Part shown: positions 8,753-17,089 of the stretch, piece by piece
Layout of the letters: every line of letters begins with the position of its first letter
Numbering within the stretch: the first letter of the stretch is position 1
Source: DATKMS01 sp041497995
Lineage (GTDB): Bacteria; Desulfobacterota; Binatia; HRBIN30
Length of the DNA stretch: 26,276 nt
Assembly: GCA_041497995.1 (NCBI GenBank)
Contig: JBGQHM010000051.1
Coordinates: 1 to 26,276, forward strand
Reading direction: 5' to 3'
The notes under the pieces: model-generated
The model's database searches: none
What the model saw: only the letters and a program-made list of their open reading frames with translations
What the model was told of the DNA's origin: nothing
Made by a program: the position numbers and the translations under genes

Positions 8753-11132
8753 GACGACATCCGCCATCCGTCTCACGGCGGTGATGACACACCCGGTGCA
8801 GTACGCGGCGGCCTGGTTCCGCTATGTGGCCGCGTGTGCGCCCGAGATTGCGTTGACGGTTCTGTATGCGACGGAGCCAACCCCCGACCAGCAAGGCGTG
8901 GGCTTTCAGCGACCATTCAAATGGGACGTTCCGCTTCTCGAGGGGTACTGCAGCCGTGTGATCGCGCCGGCAAAGACGGGCGATAGCGTCAGCAGCGAAC
9001 GCTTCTGGGGACTGAACGTGCCCGAGATGACGGCCGCGATTCGCAACTCACGACCCGATGTCGTGCTGGTTCCGGGCTGGCATTCGATCACGCTCGTCCG
9101 TTCTCTGTGGGCGTGTCGCAGGCTGGGGATCCCGGTGCTGTATCGGGGCGACACCACTCTCAGCACGGCGCCGGTCGGATGGCGTCGACGGTCCTGGGCG
9201 ATCCGTACCCGGCTGCTGCTCCGCCTCTTTGATGGGTATCTCAGCGTTGGCCAGCGGTCGCGAGAGTATCTCGGATGTTTCGGCGCAGCGTCCGGGCGTA
9301 TCTTTGACACGCCACACTGTGTCGACAACGAGTTCTTTGCAGCCGCGGCCACACCGCATCAGACGGCAGAAGGGCGCAGTGCGGCGCGCGCGCGCTTTGG
9401 ACTCGGTAGCGAGGACTTCGTCGTTTTGTTCGTCGGCAAGTTGGAGCAGAAGAAGCGGCCGCTAGACCTTCTGCGCGCGGTCGCCGGCATGGGCGCCAGC
9501 ACGAGTCTGCTGATGGTCGGTGCCGGGCCGCTGGAGCCCGTCTGTCGGGCTGAAGCACACCGCCTCGGTGTGCGAGTTGCGTGGGTCGGCTTCCTCAATC
9601 AGTCGGCGTTGGGACAAGCGTACGCCGCGGCTGACTGTCTCGCGTTGCCGAGCGACGGGCGTGAAACGTGGGGGTTGGTGGTCAATGAGGCGCTCGCAAC
9701 CGGGCTGCCCTGCGTCGTGAGTGATCAGGTCGGATGCGCGCCCGACCTCGTCCGCGCGGGCGAAAGCGGCGAAGTCTTCCCGGTCGCAGAGATCCCCGCG
9801 TGCGCTGCAGCGCTTGAACGGATCCGCCGGCGACAGGCAGACGGCCATGACTTTGCGCCGGCCTGTCGGGCGATCGCAGCGACGCACTCCTTCGCCGTCG
9901 CGACGCGCGGCTTGTTGGCTGCGTGTCGTGCCGTCGCTCGGCCGATGACGCAGAAATCCGGCGCTCCGCGTGTCATCGCCTGCTGCAGCGGAATGGTCAT
10001 CGTGTCCGGCCTCGAGCGGTCGACCTTCGAGGCCCTCCGCGTCCTTCGCGAACAGGGAGCTGCAGTGCATTGCCTCGTCAACAGCTGGGAGAATCAGCGC
10101 ATCGTCGCGCTCGCCGAGGACGTCGGCGCGAGTTGGTCGACCGCGTACCACTGGTACATATTCGAGCGGCACACGCGGAATCCCATCAAGTGGGCGCAGT
10201 TCGCGTGGGACGTGTTGATGACCAGCCTCGACCTCATGCGTGCTGCCCGCCGCTTTCGCGCGACCCACGTGCTCCTTCCAGAATTTGCCAGCGTGTTGCG
10301 CAACGCCCCGGCCTTGGCCCTGCTCCGGCTCCTGCGTGTGGCGGTGATTCTGCGCGTCGGCAATGCCCCACCGCCCGGACCGTTTTATCGGCGCGTCTGG
10401 CGCTGGGGCGTTAGTCCGTTCGTCGATCGCATCGTCTGCAACTCGCGCTTTACACAGAGCGAGCTGTTGGCGCGAGGCATCGCTTCGACGAAGGTGAGGC
10501 TCATCTACAACACGCTACCCACGCGGGCAGTACCACAGCTCAACGGAACGCGACCAGACTCTCACAAAATCATCTACGTCGGCCAGGTGATTCCAGAGAA
10601 GGGGCTCGACCTTCTCCTGGACGCGGTCGGCGTACTCGCGGCACGCGGACACGATGTCAGTCTCGAGGTCGTCGGACAGATCGACGGTTGGGTTGCACCC
10701 AACTATGCGGGCTACAGGGAGCGCTTGTTGGCGCGGGCAAGTGCGCCTGACCTCATCTCGCGCGTCCGATTCCTGGGTTGGCGCGACGATGTCCCGGCGC
10801 TCATTGCCGCTGCGGCGGTGCACTGCTGTCCGTCACGTCCGGAGATGCTGGAAGGGTTCCCTCTGGTCACCCTGGAGGCCAAGTACGCCGGCATCCCGTC
10901 GGTCGCCTTTCCTGTCGGTCCGTTTCCCGAACTGATCGAACATGGCAAGGACGGGTTCATCTGCGCGGACATCAGCGCTCAGGCGCTGGCGGAAGGCCTG
11001 GCGTACTTTCTGACCGATCCGTGCCGGCAAGCGCAGGCGGGCCAGGCCGCGCGCGCCTCGGCGGAACGCTTCACGCGGCCACGTTTTGCAGAGGCATGGT
11101 GGACCCTCCTTCATGACGTTGGCGCCCGATGA
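8742..11132 (+). CDS. tandem (fused) double GT4 glycosyltransferase
   Basis: This 796-aa protein holds two complete GT4 enzymes in one frame. Domain A (about 1-400) opens with LTAVMTHPVQYAAAWFRY and has FVVLFVGKLEQKKRPLDLLRA and the donor loop GRETWGLVVNEALATGLP (E-x7-E). Domain B (402-796) opens at Met402 with APRVIACCSGMVIVSGLERS, and has IIYVGQVIPEKGLDLLL and the donor loop PEMLEGFPLVTLEAKYAG. Each half has the length of an ordinary GT4 (~400 aa). The linker is only a few residues (AVARPMTQKSG). The ATG at 8742 fits the family N-terminus; the frame is open further upstream inside gene 7067-8752. It could catalyse two successive sugar additions. The junction looks like a former gene boundary (see findings). 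A sequencing indel that artificially joined two genes is the main alternative. Confidence 0.85.
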   Translation: MSTKTTSAIRLTAVMTHPVQYAAAWFRYVAACAPEIALTVLYATEPTPDQQGVGFQRPFKWDVPLLEGYCSRVIAPAKTGDSVSSERFWGLNVPEMTAAIRNSRPDVVLVPGWHSITLVRSLWACRRLGIPVLYRGDTTLSTAPVGWRRRSWAIRTRLLLRLFDGYLSVGQRSREYLGCFGAASGRIFDTPHCVDNEFFAAAATPHQTAEGRSAARARFGLGSEDFVVLFVGKLEQKKRPLDLLRAVAGMGASTSLLMVGAGPLEPVCRAEAHRLGVRVAWVGFLNQSALGQAYAAADCLALPSDGRETWGLVVNEALATGLPCVVSDQVGCAPDLVRAGESGEVFPVAEIPACAAALERIRRRQADGHDFAPACRAIAATHSFAVATRGLLAACRAVARPMTQKSGAPRVIACCSGMVIVSGLERSTFEALRVLREQGAAVHCLVNSWENQRIVALAEDVGASWSTAYHWYIFERHTRNPIKWAQFAWDVLMTSLDLMRAARRFRATHVLLPEFASVLRNAPALALLRLLRVAVILRVGNAPPPGPFYRRVWRWGVSPFVDRIVCNSRFTQSELLARGIASTKVRLIYNTLPTRAVPQLNGTRPDSHKIIYVGQVIPEKGLDLLLDAVGVLAARGHDVSLEVVGQIDGWVAPNYAGYRERLLARASAPDLISRVRFLGWRDDVPALIAAAAVHCCPSRPEMLEGFPLVTLEAKYAGIPSVAFPVGPFPELIEHGKDGFICADISAQALAEGLAYFLTDPCRQAQAGQAARASAERFTRPRFAEAWWTLLHDVGAR

Positions 11133-11881
11133 CTGCCGCACCGCACGACGCGGCATTCGCAAAGTATGCCGAGGATGGCGCGTATCATTGGCGGGAAGTG
11201 AGCCGCCACTGGCTGCATCATCACGCGTTCACGGTTGAGCGCTATCGTCGAACCCTGGCCGTGCTCGGGTCTCTTTCCGGGTGCCGCGTGCTGGACTACG
11301 GCTGCGGCGATGGCGCCCTCTTGGGGTGGATCAGCCGCGCGGTCGGGCCGAAGGGCGAAGCGCATGGCTTTGATCCGAACCCGCAGGCTGTCCAGCTGGC
11401 GCGGCAGATGCTGAGCCAGCATCGGCTCAACGCCGCGGTCCATGCAGATATTGCGCAGCTACCCGACGGCCACTTCGATGCGGTGTCGTGCGCCGAGGTC
11501 ATCGAGCACGTCCATGACGTGCCGGCGCTGCTGGCGCACGTCACCCGCGTCCTCAAACCGGGCGGCCGCGCCGTGCTGACGACACCGGTGCGGCTGACCG
11601 AATCACCGCAGGATCCGAATCACATTCGTGAGTGGTTTCCAGACGAGTTCGCCGCGCTGTTTGCGGACGGCCTGCTGCGCCTGCTGCGACACGAGCAGAT
11701 CATTCCGGCGGCGGCGGCCGAGGTGTACTTCTGGCGACCGCCCATCTTTCTACGTCTTCCCGTCTTCCGATTGCTCTGCAACCTGCTGTCGATCTACGGC
11801 GGCATCAATGCGCTCACGTGGTTGCGGCTTCGTCCCCGGCTGTTCATGATGCAGCTCGTGTTGCTCGAGAGGCCGGCATAA
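11129..11881 (+). CDS. class I SAM-dependent methyltransferase
   Basis: This is a 250-aa methyltransferase. SAM motif I is RVLDYGCGDGALLGWI (residues 53-68), the acidic strand is HGFDPNPQAVQLAR (79-92), and motif IV-like VSCAEVIEHVHDVPALL and motif V-like VLKPGGRAVLTTP follow. These are strong Methyltransf_11/12-type signatures. The C-terminus (EQIIPAAAAEVYFW and onward) is hydrophobic and may associate with the membrane. The ATG at 11129 overlaps the preceding TGA (ATGA), and the next gene begins on the base after its stop. It likely methylates a sugar or a lipid-linked intermediate; this is an inference from the neighbourhood. Confidence 0.85.
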   Translation: MTAAPHDAAFAKYAEDGAYHWREVSRHWLHHHAFTVERYRRTLAVLGSLSGCRVLDYGCGDGALLGWISRAVGPKGEAHGFDPNPQAVQLARQMLSQHRLNAAVHADIAQLPDGHFDAVSCAEVIEHVHDVPALLAHVTRVLKPGGRAVLTTPVRLTESPQDPNHIREWFPDEFAALFADGLLRLLRHEQIIPAAAAEVYFWRPPIFLRLPVFRLLCNLLSIYGGINALTWLRLRPRLFMMQLVLLERPA

Positions 11882-13333
11882 GTGGGGGCATCGTTCATGT
11901 GGCGTGGCGTCCGACGACCGTCGTTGTTGCCGGTGTTGGTGCTCGGCGCCGCCGCGTTGGCGACGCTGATCGCAAGTGACTGGATCGCCGGCGTCGCGGT
12001 GGTGTTGTTGTGGGCAGCCTGGCACTTCCTGCAGCCGGAGGTGGGCCCGCCCGTGCTGCCGATGGCGTTTTCCTTCCAGTGGGTGCAAGTGACGGGTGGG
12101 ATCTTCTACTCAGCCCTCACCGGCCGCCTGCTCCCCACCATCTATGAGGTGGACTATCGGCCGATGGTCCTCATCGGTCTCGGGTGCTTGACGGCGCTGC
12201 TCATTGGCTTGTGGTCAGGCACGCGCCTGTTGCGCGGGCGCGCCAGCGGCAGCACGCTGGATGCGGCCTTCAGTTGGCCCACGCTGGTACAGATGTATGT
12301 CGCGTCGGTCGTGCTGAATGGTTTGCTGCGGGATGTGGCGTGGAGCATCCCGCAGCTCAGCCAGCCGATCCTCATTCTCAGCTTGTGTCGCTATGGGCTG
12401 CTGTTCCTCATGTTTCGCCGGCTGAGCGCGCCGCGCCTGCGCTGGGGGTGGATCGGCCTGATCCTGACCGGAGAAGTCCTCCTCGGGTTCACCGGCTACT
12501 TCGCGGAGTTCCGCGAGGCGCTGGTCATCGCCGCGCTGGCCTTGCTTGAAGTGTTCGATCGCCGCCAAGTTCTGCATTGGGTCGGGGTAGGCGCGATGGG
12601 TGTGCTGCTGTTCTTTACCGGCCTCACCTGGATGGCGATCAAAAACGAATACCGCGCCGAGATGTCGACCGGGGTGCTCTCGGACTCGCGCCTCGATCGC
12701 TTGGATCGAGTCGGTGCGTTGACGTCGCAGTGGCTGGCGACCGACCTCGCGGCGATGGGGGTCGATACGGATCGGCTGATCGAGCGCCTGTGGGCGGTGC
12801 ACTTCGGCGCGTTGGCGGTGCAACGTGTACCCACCGTCCTCCCTCATGAGAACGGCGCGATCCTCGGCGCCGCGGTCTGGCACGTTCTGACGCCACGCCT
12901 GTTCTTTCCCAACAAGCCCGTGCCGCCGTCGGAGAGTGAAATGGTGCGCAAGTACTCTGGGGTCTGGGTGGCCGGGCCGGAGCAAGGAACGACGATCGCC
13001 TTCGGGTACGCTGCGGAGTCGTACGTCGACTTCGGCATCCCGTGGATGTTCCTTCCGGTGTTCGTCTACGGGTTGGTGATGGGAGTGGCGTACCACTGGT
13101 TCTTGCGGGTCATCCGACACCGCGAGCTAGCGGTGGCCCTGGTGAGCGTCGTCTTCTGGGTGTCCCTCTATCAGTATGACCGCTCGTGGCTGAAGACGCT
13201 TGGATTGGCGGGCACGATGTTGATCTACCTCGGCGGCACGGCCGTGCTGCTCGACCGGTATCTCTCGACGCGTCGGCTGCGGCGCCGCCGGCCCTTACCG
13301 CGCGCCTTGGTCGTCGGACGACGCGACCCGTAG
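11882..13333 (+). CDS. Wzy-like polysaccharide polymerase (O-antigen polymerase family-like)
   Basis: This is a 483-aa protein with about ten or more hydrophobic segments, including the N-terminal LLPVLVLGAAALATLIASDWIAG and a C-terminal pair. The segment LTPRLFFPNKPVPPSESEMVRKYSG, followed by FGYAAESYVDFGIPWMFLPVFVYGLVMG, matches what I know of oligosaccharide repeat-unit polymerases in exopolysaccharide operons: a conserved PRxFFPxKP loop, then a GxxxExYxxFG loop. It would join lipid-linked repeat units on the outer face of the inner membrane. The GTG at 11882 directly follows the previous stop and has GAGAGG nine bases upstream; an in-frame ATG at 11897 is a plausible alternative. Polymerase families are weakly conserved, so the role is a good but not certain call. 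Confidence 0.7.
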   Translation: MGASFMWRGVRRPSLLPVLVLGAAALATLIASDWIAGVAVVLLWAAWHFLQPEVGPPVLPMAFSFQWVQVTGGIFYSALTGRLLPTIYEVDYRPMVLIGLGCLTALLIGLWSGTRLLRGRASGSTLDAAFSWPTLVQMYVASVVLNGLLRDVAWSIPQLSQPILILSLCRYGLLFLMFRRLSAPRLRWGWIGLILTGEVLLGFTGYFAEFREALVIAALALLEVFDRRQVLHWVGVGAMGVLLFFTGLTWMAIKNEYRAEMSTGVLSDSRLDRLDRVGALTSQWLATDLAAMGVDTDRLIERLWAVHFGALAVQRVPTVLPHENGAILGAAVWHVLTPRLFFPNKPVPPSESEMVRKYSGVWVAGPEQGTTIAFGYAAESYVDFGIPWMFLPVFVYGLVMGVAYHWFLRVIRHRELAVALVSVVFWVSLYQYDRSWLKTLGLAGTMLIYLGGTAVLLDRYLSTRRLRRRRPLPRALVVGRRDP

Positions 13334-13352
13334 ATCCCGCCGGCCGCTCCGT

Positions 13353-14585
13353 ATGCAAGCCCGAGCGCGGTTGCCATTCTGGATCGGCGCCACCGTTGCC
13401 GTCGCTCTCGGTGTGCTGCTGCCGTGCGCACTTCTGGAAGGCGCGATCCGCCTGTGGAAGCGCGACGTCGCCTTTCAACCCGACCCGCAGTTGATCCGCT
13501 CACTGCGCACTCACGTGACACGCAAGATCTACTCGCTCGACAGCCCTGAGGTGCTGCAGTCCCTGCAGCCCGCGAACGCACCCGCCTACCTGGGAATGGA
13601 TTACACCAACAACGTCGGTCTGCGGATGAAGGATGATGTCATCGCAGGTGCACGCGACGAGCGGCGCATTCTCCTCCTAGGCGACTCGTTCGTGGAAGCC
13701 GAAGAGGTGCCCGACGAGCAACGCTTCTACGCGTTGGTGCAGCACGACCTCGACCAGCGCCACGATGGCGGCCGGCGCTGGCGCGTGCTCAATGCCGGCA
13801 TCCAGAACGGCGCACCATCACAGTACATCCTGCAGCTGCGCCGATACCTGGCGGAGTTTCATCCAGACGTAGTGCTCGCCTTCATCGCACCGAACGACGG
13901 AGCCGACGACTTCAACTTCGAGGACCGCTTCGGCTTCGAGCTCGACGAGCACGGCATTCCCGTGCGCCCGCAGACGCGCGCCCGGCTCTGGCTCCTGCAA
14001 AAGTGGTGGACGCTGCGCTATCTCGACGTTGCGGCGCAGAAACAATTCCCCGGACTCTATGATCGGCTGTGGCCCGAACGGCTGCCCGGTGCGGACCGGC
14101 CGGATTGGTGGGCCATGCTGTGCAATGATGGTCCGCGCGAGCGCGAGTGGTTTTCGAAGAAGACCGCTCGCTACATCCGCGAGCTGAAACGCATGACCGA
14201 AGCGAGCGGCGCGCGCTTCGGGATCTTTCTGATCCAGTACATGTGGACCTTCCCGGACGAACCCTTCTTCACGCCGCGCTATCCGACGATGCAGCAGACC
14301 ATCGACTCGATGGGATGCTTGCGCGGCAGCGCGCGTCCGTACCGCGAGTTCATGCACCAGTTCCTCGACGCCGAGGGTATCCGATACCACGATCCGTTCG
14401 ACGCACTGCTGGCGGCAAAGCAGGCAGCGCCACGCGAGAAGCTGTGGAACTTCTACGACTACCACTTCACGCCCGCCGGACATCGCCTGGTTGCGGGCGA
14501 GGTCATGAAGCTGCTCGACGATGGGTTCGCCAGCAGCCTGTCGGACTTGGCAGCCCGCAGCGACCCATCGGGGAGCGGACCATAG
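13353..14585 (+). CDS. membrane-anchored SGNH/GDSL hydrolase-like protein
   Basis: This is a 410-aa protein with an N-terminal membrane anchor (about residues 9-29) and a periplasmic SGNH hydrolase-like domain. The motifs are LLLGDSFVEAEE (catalytic-type Ser112), VLNAGIQNGAPSQY (146-158, the glycine block), FIAPNDGADD (N181/D182), and near the C-terminus NFYDYHFTPAGHRL, where D369-x-H371 is the usual Asp-His pair. Such enzymes add or remove O-acyl groups on extracellular polysaccharides, but the substrate is not readable. It starts 19 bases after the polymerase. Odd point: the last ~17 codons and the stop (from about 14533) lie inside a dispersed repeat that recurs near 24600 and 24930, so the natural C-terminus has been replaced or extended. 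Confidence 0.82.
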   Translation: MQARARLPFWIGATVAVALGVLLPCALLEGAIRLWKRDVAFQPDPQLIRSLRTHVTRKIYSLDSPEVLQSLQPANAPAYLGMDYTNNVGLRMKDDVIAGARDERRILLLGDSFVEAEEVPDEQRFYALVQHDLDQRHDGGRRWRVLNAGIQNGAPSQYILQLRRYLAEFHPDVVLAFIAPNDGADDFNFEDRFGFELDEHGIPVRPQTRARLWLLQKWWTLRYLDVAAQKQFPGLYDRLWPERLPGADRPDWWAMLCNDGPREREWFSKKTARYIRELKRMTEASGARFGIFLIQYMWTFPDEPFFTPRYPTMQQTIDSMGCLRGSARPYREFMHQFLDAEGIRYHDPFDALLAAKQAAPREKLWNFYDYHFTPAGHRLVAGEVMKLLDDGFASSLSDLAARSDPSGSGP

Positions 14586-14606
14586 AAATGACGCTGGCCG
14601 CAGGCC
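14533..14606 (+). repeat. dispersed repeat, copy A (solo)
   Basis: This is a 74-base copy of a repeat that occurs three times in the window. Over its best 66 bases (14541-14606) it differs from copy C (24933-24998) at five positions by my alignment, and from the reverse complement of copy B (24598-24662) at five positions plus one gap. It has no inverted partner nearby. It covers the end of the SGNH hydrolase gene, encodes its last ~17 residues (ending DPSGSGP) and its TAG stop, and finishes 18 bases before the next gene's GTG. Confidence 0.85.
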
Positions 14607-14624
14607 AAGGACCGCAGTGATCCG

Positions 14625-15794
14625 GTGCGTGTCCTCCATGTGACGCCGTACTTTGCTCCTGCGTTTGGCTATGGCGGCCCGCCGCGCAGCATTCTGGGCT
14701 TGTGCCACGGGCTGCAAGCGGCCGGAGTGAACGTCCAGGTGTTCACGACGACCGCCGACGGCGCATCCGATCTGCCGCCGTCGGGGCCGCAGGGCCGCGA
14801 CTACGAGGGCGTGCCCGTGTGGTACTTTCCGCGCACCTTCCCGCGCCGCTTCTTCGCTGCCGCCGGTCTACGTGACGCGCTCACGCACGCACTCGCCGGG
14901 TACGACGTGCTGCACATTCACGGCTTGTGGAACGTGCCCGCATGGTCGGCGGCGCAGCTGGCGCGGCGGGCCGGTGTTCCCTACGTGCTGTCGCCCCGCG
15001 GCATGCTCGAACCCGGCGCGCTCGCCTTGCACGCGCTGCGCAAGCGTCTGGTGTATCCGCTGATCGAGCGCAGGAACCTGGCAGGCGCCGCGCTGCTCCA
15101 CGCCACCGGTGCACCGGAAGCGGAGCGTTTGGCGCAACGGCAGCTCGGTGTACAGATCGTGACTCTGCCCAACGGCGTCGACGTGCTCGCGCACGCTCCG
15201 GCGCGCGGGAGCGTGCGCCGCCGCTTGGGCTTGGAGCATGCGCCGCTGGTCGTGTTCCTCGGCCGTATCCATCCCATCAAACGTCTCGACTTGTTGGCTG
15301 CGGCGTTCGATCGCGTCCACGCGATACGCCCAGAGGTTCACCTGATTCTCGCTGGTCCAAACGAGGGCGGTCACCGCAGCGTTGTGGAGCCGTTGTTTGC
15401 CCGCACCCGCGATCACGTGCACTGGATCGATGAAGTTGATCAGGTGCAGAAGTGGCAGCTGCTGGCCGACGCCGACGTGCTCGTGTTGTGTTCGGCCTCC
15501 GAGAATTTCGGCATGAGCGCCGCTGAGGCCATGGCCGTGGGTGTGCCGGTCGTCGTGACGCGTACGTGTCCCTGGCAAGACGTCGAGACACACGATTGCG
15601 GCTTGTGGGTCGCATCCGACGCACAGGCAATTGCCGACGGCGTCGTCACTATCCTCGACGACCCGCAGCGGGCGCAGGCGATGGGTGTGCGCGGCCGTGC
15701 GCTCATCCGCGACAAGTACTCGTGGCCGGCCATCGCTCGTTCCATGGCCAATCACTACACATCGATCGTCGCTCGCCGCCGCCCAGCATCATGA
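14625..15794 (+). CDS. GT4 glycosyltransferase
   Basis: This is a 389-aa glycosyltransferase. The start, VLHVTPYFAPAFGYGGPPRSI, carries the glycine-rich loop of the N-domain, and YDVLHIHGLWNVPAW and YVLSPRGMLEPGALALHALRK are blocks typical of GT4 enzymes in exopolysaccharide loci. The C-domain has VVFLGRIHPIKRLDLLA, and the donor loop SENFGMSAAEAMAVGVPVVVT gives E-x7-E. The GTG at 14625 restores the first beta strand. The best ribosome-binding sequence, AAGGA at 14607-14611, is rather far away (13 bases), directly after the end of repeat copy A, so insertion of the repeat may have altered translation here. It overlaps the next gene by ATGA (15791-15794). Confidence 0.92.
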   Translation: MRVLHVTPYFAPAFGYGGPPRSILGLCHGLQAAGVNVQVFTTTADGASDLPPSGPQGRDYEGVPVWYFPRTFPRRFFAAAGLRDALTHALAGYDVLHIHGLWNVPAWSAAQLARRAGVPYVLSPRGMLEPGALALHALRKRLVYPLIERRNLAGAALLHATGAPEAERLAQRQLGVQIVTLPNGVDVLAHAPARGSVRRRLGLEHAPLVVFLGRIHPIKRLDLLAAAFDRVHAIRPEVHLILAGPNEGGHRSVVEPLFARTRDHVHWIDEVDQVQKWQLLADADVLVLCSASENFGMSAAEAMAVGVPVVVTRTCPWQDVETHDCGLWVASDAQAIADGVVTILDDPQRAQAMGVRGRALIRDKYSWPAIARSMANHYTSIVARRRPAS

Positions 15795-17089
15795 ACCGCT
15801 ACGTGGTGATCACTCCGGGCATAAGCGGCGCAGACGGCATCGCCGCCTTATCGCGGCTCGTCGTGCGTGCGTTGGCACAACCCACGTCAGCGACGGTCGA
15901 TGTGTTGTCGCTGCTCGACTCGACGCCTCCGGACTACGAGAGTGTCGATTTTCTCGCGAACACGCCTCCTTCGACGGTGCTCAGGACAGGCTTCGAGACG
16001 CCGCCAGGAGAAGGCGGCTCCTCAGGGCGAACGGTTGGCTCTTCAATTTCAAAGAACATTACCGTTCGCCCTGAGGAGGCCCCATCTCTTCGGGGCCGTC
16101 TCGAAGGGCTGTCTCGGCGTGTATCGGCACTCTCCTACGGGGACAGTGCAATGCGTGTCCGCTTCTTCGGCGCCGGCGGGAGCAAGGCGAGCCTAGCCGC
16201 TGCCGCGCTGCGGGCGGCGATGCGCGTCGGTCCGAACACGCAAGCTATCTGCCTGCACTTGCACCTCAGCCCTCTGGCGTTGCCGCTCCGCTGGCGCGGC
16301 GCGCGTCTGGCCATCATCTTGTGTGGCATCGAGGCGTGGAAAGCGCTCAGTCGTCCGCAAGCGCATGCGGCACGCCGCGCCGATGTCATGATGGCGATCT
16401 CGGCACACACCGCGCGTCGTTTTCGAGAGGCCAACCCTGCCTTCGATGGTAGTGCGGTGCAGATCTGCCATCCTGCTATCCCTGCAGACGTTCGTGCCGC
16501 TGACGCGTCCACGGCACCTGTCACTCGCTATCCAACGGCTTTGATCGTCGGGCGAATGGTGGCTGAAGAACGGTACAAGGGCCACGACCTCTTGCTCGAT
16601 CTCTGGCCACGGGTGCTCACACAGGTTGACGAGGCGCGATTGATTGTCGTGGGCGACGGCGATGATCGCGCGCGGCTGGAGGCGCGTGCCGCCGAGATGA
16701 AGTTGCGGGAGCACGTGTTGTTTCTCGGGCGTGTCTCCGACGCGCGGCTGGCGCAGCTCTATCGCGAGTGCTCCTTCTTCGTTATGCCGAGCCGCGATGA
16801 GGGATTCGGGTTGGTGTTTCTCGAAGCCATGCGTGCCGGCAAGGCGTGCATCGGCGGCGTGGGTGCGGCGGAGGAGATCATCGAAGACGGCGTGACGGGC
16901 CTGGTCGTGGATCCACAGCAGCCCGCAAGCGTGCTCGGCGCCTTGCTGCGCCTGTTTGGTGAGGTCGAGACGCGCGAACGGATGGGGCGGGCCGGCGCCG
17001 AGCGCTGCGCGCGCGAGTTCACCGAAGCCTGCTTTCAGCGGCGCTTCCGCTCGCTGCTGGGGCTGCAATCGGAGGATGCGTCGTGGTGA
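15791..17089 (+). CDS. GT4 glycosyltransferase carrying an in-frame palindromic insertion
   Basis: This is a 432-aa glycosyltransferase. The N-terminus VVITPGISGADGIAALSR has the usual glycine-rich loop. The C-domain has ALIVGRMVAEERYKGHDLLL, ARLIVVGDGDDRARLE and the donor loop DEGFGLVFLEAMRAGKACIGG (E337 and E345, an E-x7-E pair). The ATG at 15791 overlaps the previous stop. Residues about 64-109 are encoded by a palindromic element (15981-16117) and do not look like GT4 sequence; they are rich in Gly, Ser, Pro and Arg. The fold seems to resume at VSALSYGDSAMRVRFFGAGGSK. The frame remains open, so a full-length enzyme with a ~46-residue surface loop is likely. It overlaps the carbamoyltransferase gene by 7 bases. 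Confidence 0.88.
   Translation: MNRYVVITPGISGADGIAALSRLVVRALAQPTSATVDVLSLLDSTPPDYESVDFLANTPPSTVLRTGFETPPGEGGSSGRTVGSSISKNITVRPEEAPSLRGRLEGLSRRVSALSYGDSAMRVRFFGAGGSKASLAAAALRAAMRVGPNTQAICLHLHLSPLALPLRWRGARLAIILCGIEAWKALSRPQAHAARRADVMMAISAHTARRFREANPAFDGSAVQICHPAIPADVRAADASTAPVTRYPTALIVGRMVAEERYKGHDLLLDLWPRVLTQVDEARLIVVGDGDDRARLEARAAEMKLREHVLFLGRVSDARLAQLYRECSFFVMPSRDEGFGLVFLEAMRAGKACIGGVGAAEEIIEDGVTGLVVDPQQPASVLGALLRLFGEVETRERMGRAGAERCAREFTEACFQRRFRSLLGLQSEDASW
15981..16117. repeat. imperfect palindrome (REP-like, cloverleaf-forming) inside a CDS
   Basis: The two arms, 15991-16035 and 16061-16106, are inverted copies. The innermost 18 bases match perfectly (16018-16035 against 16061-16078), and so do the outermost 10 (15991-16000 against 16097-16106). 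Each arm also has its own small hairpin: GCCGCC/GGCGGC at 16000-16018 and GGCCCC/GGGGCC at 16078-16097. The whole can fold as a cloverleaf with a 25-base A/T-richer central loop (16036-16060). Weaker matching extends to about 15981 and 16117. The sequence style (TTCGAG, CTCAGGGCGAACGGT) resembles interspersed palindromes I have seen in other bacterial genomes. Confidence 0.88.

Noticed and set aside
12215..13120. A 301-aa minus-strand open frame antisense to the polymerase
   Set aside because: It is extremely rich in Arg, Gln, His and Pro with no membrane or catalytic motif, typical of the complement of a hydrophobic protein.
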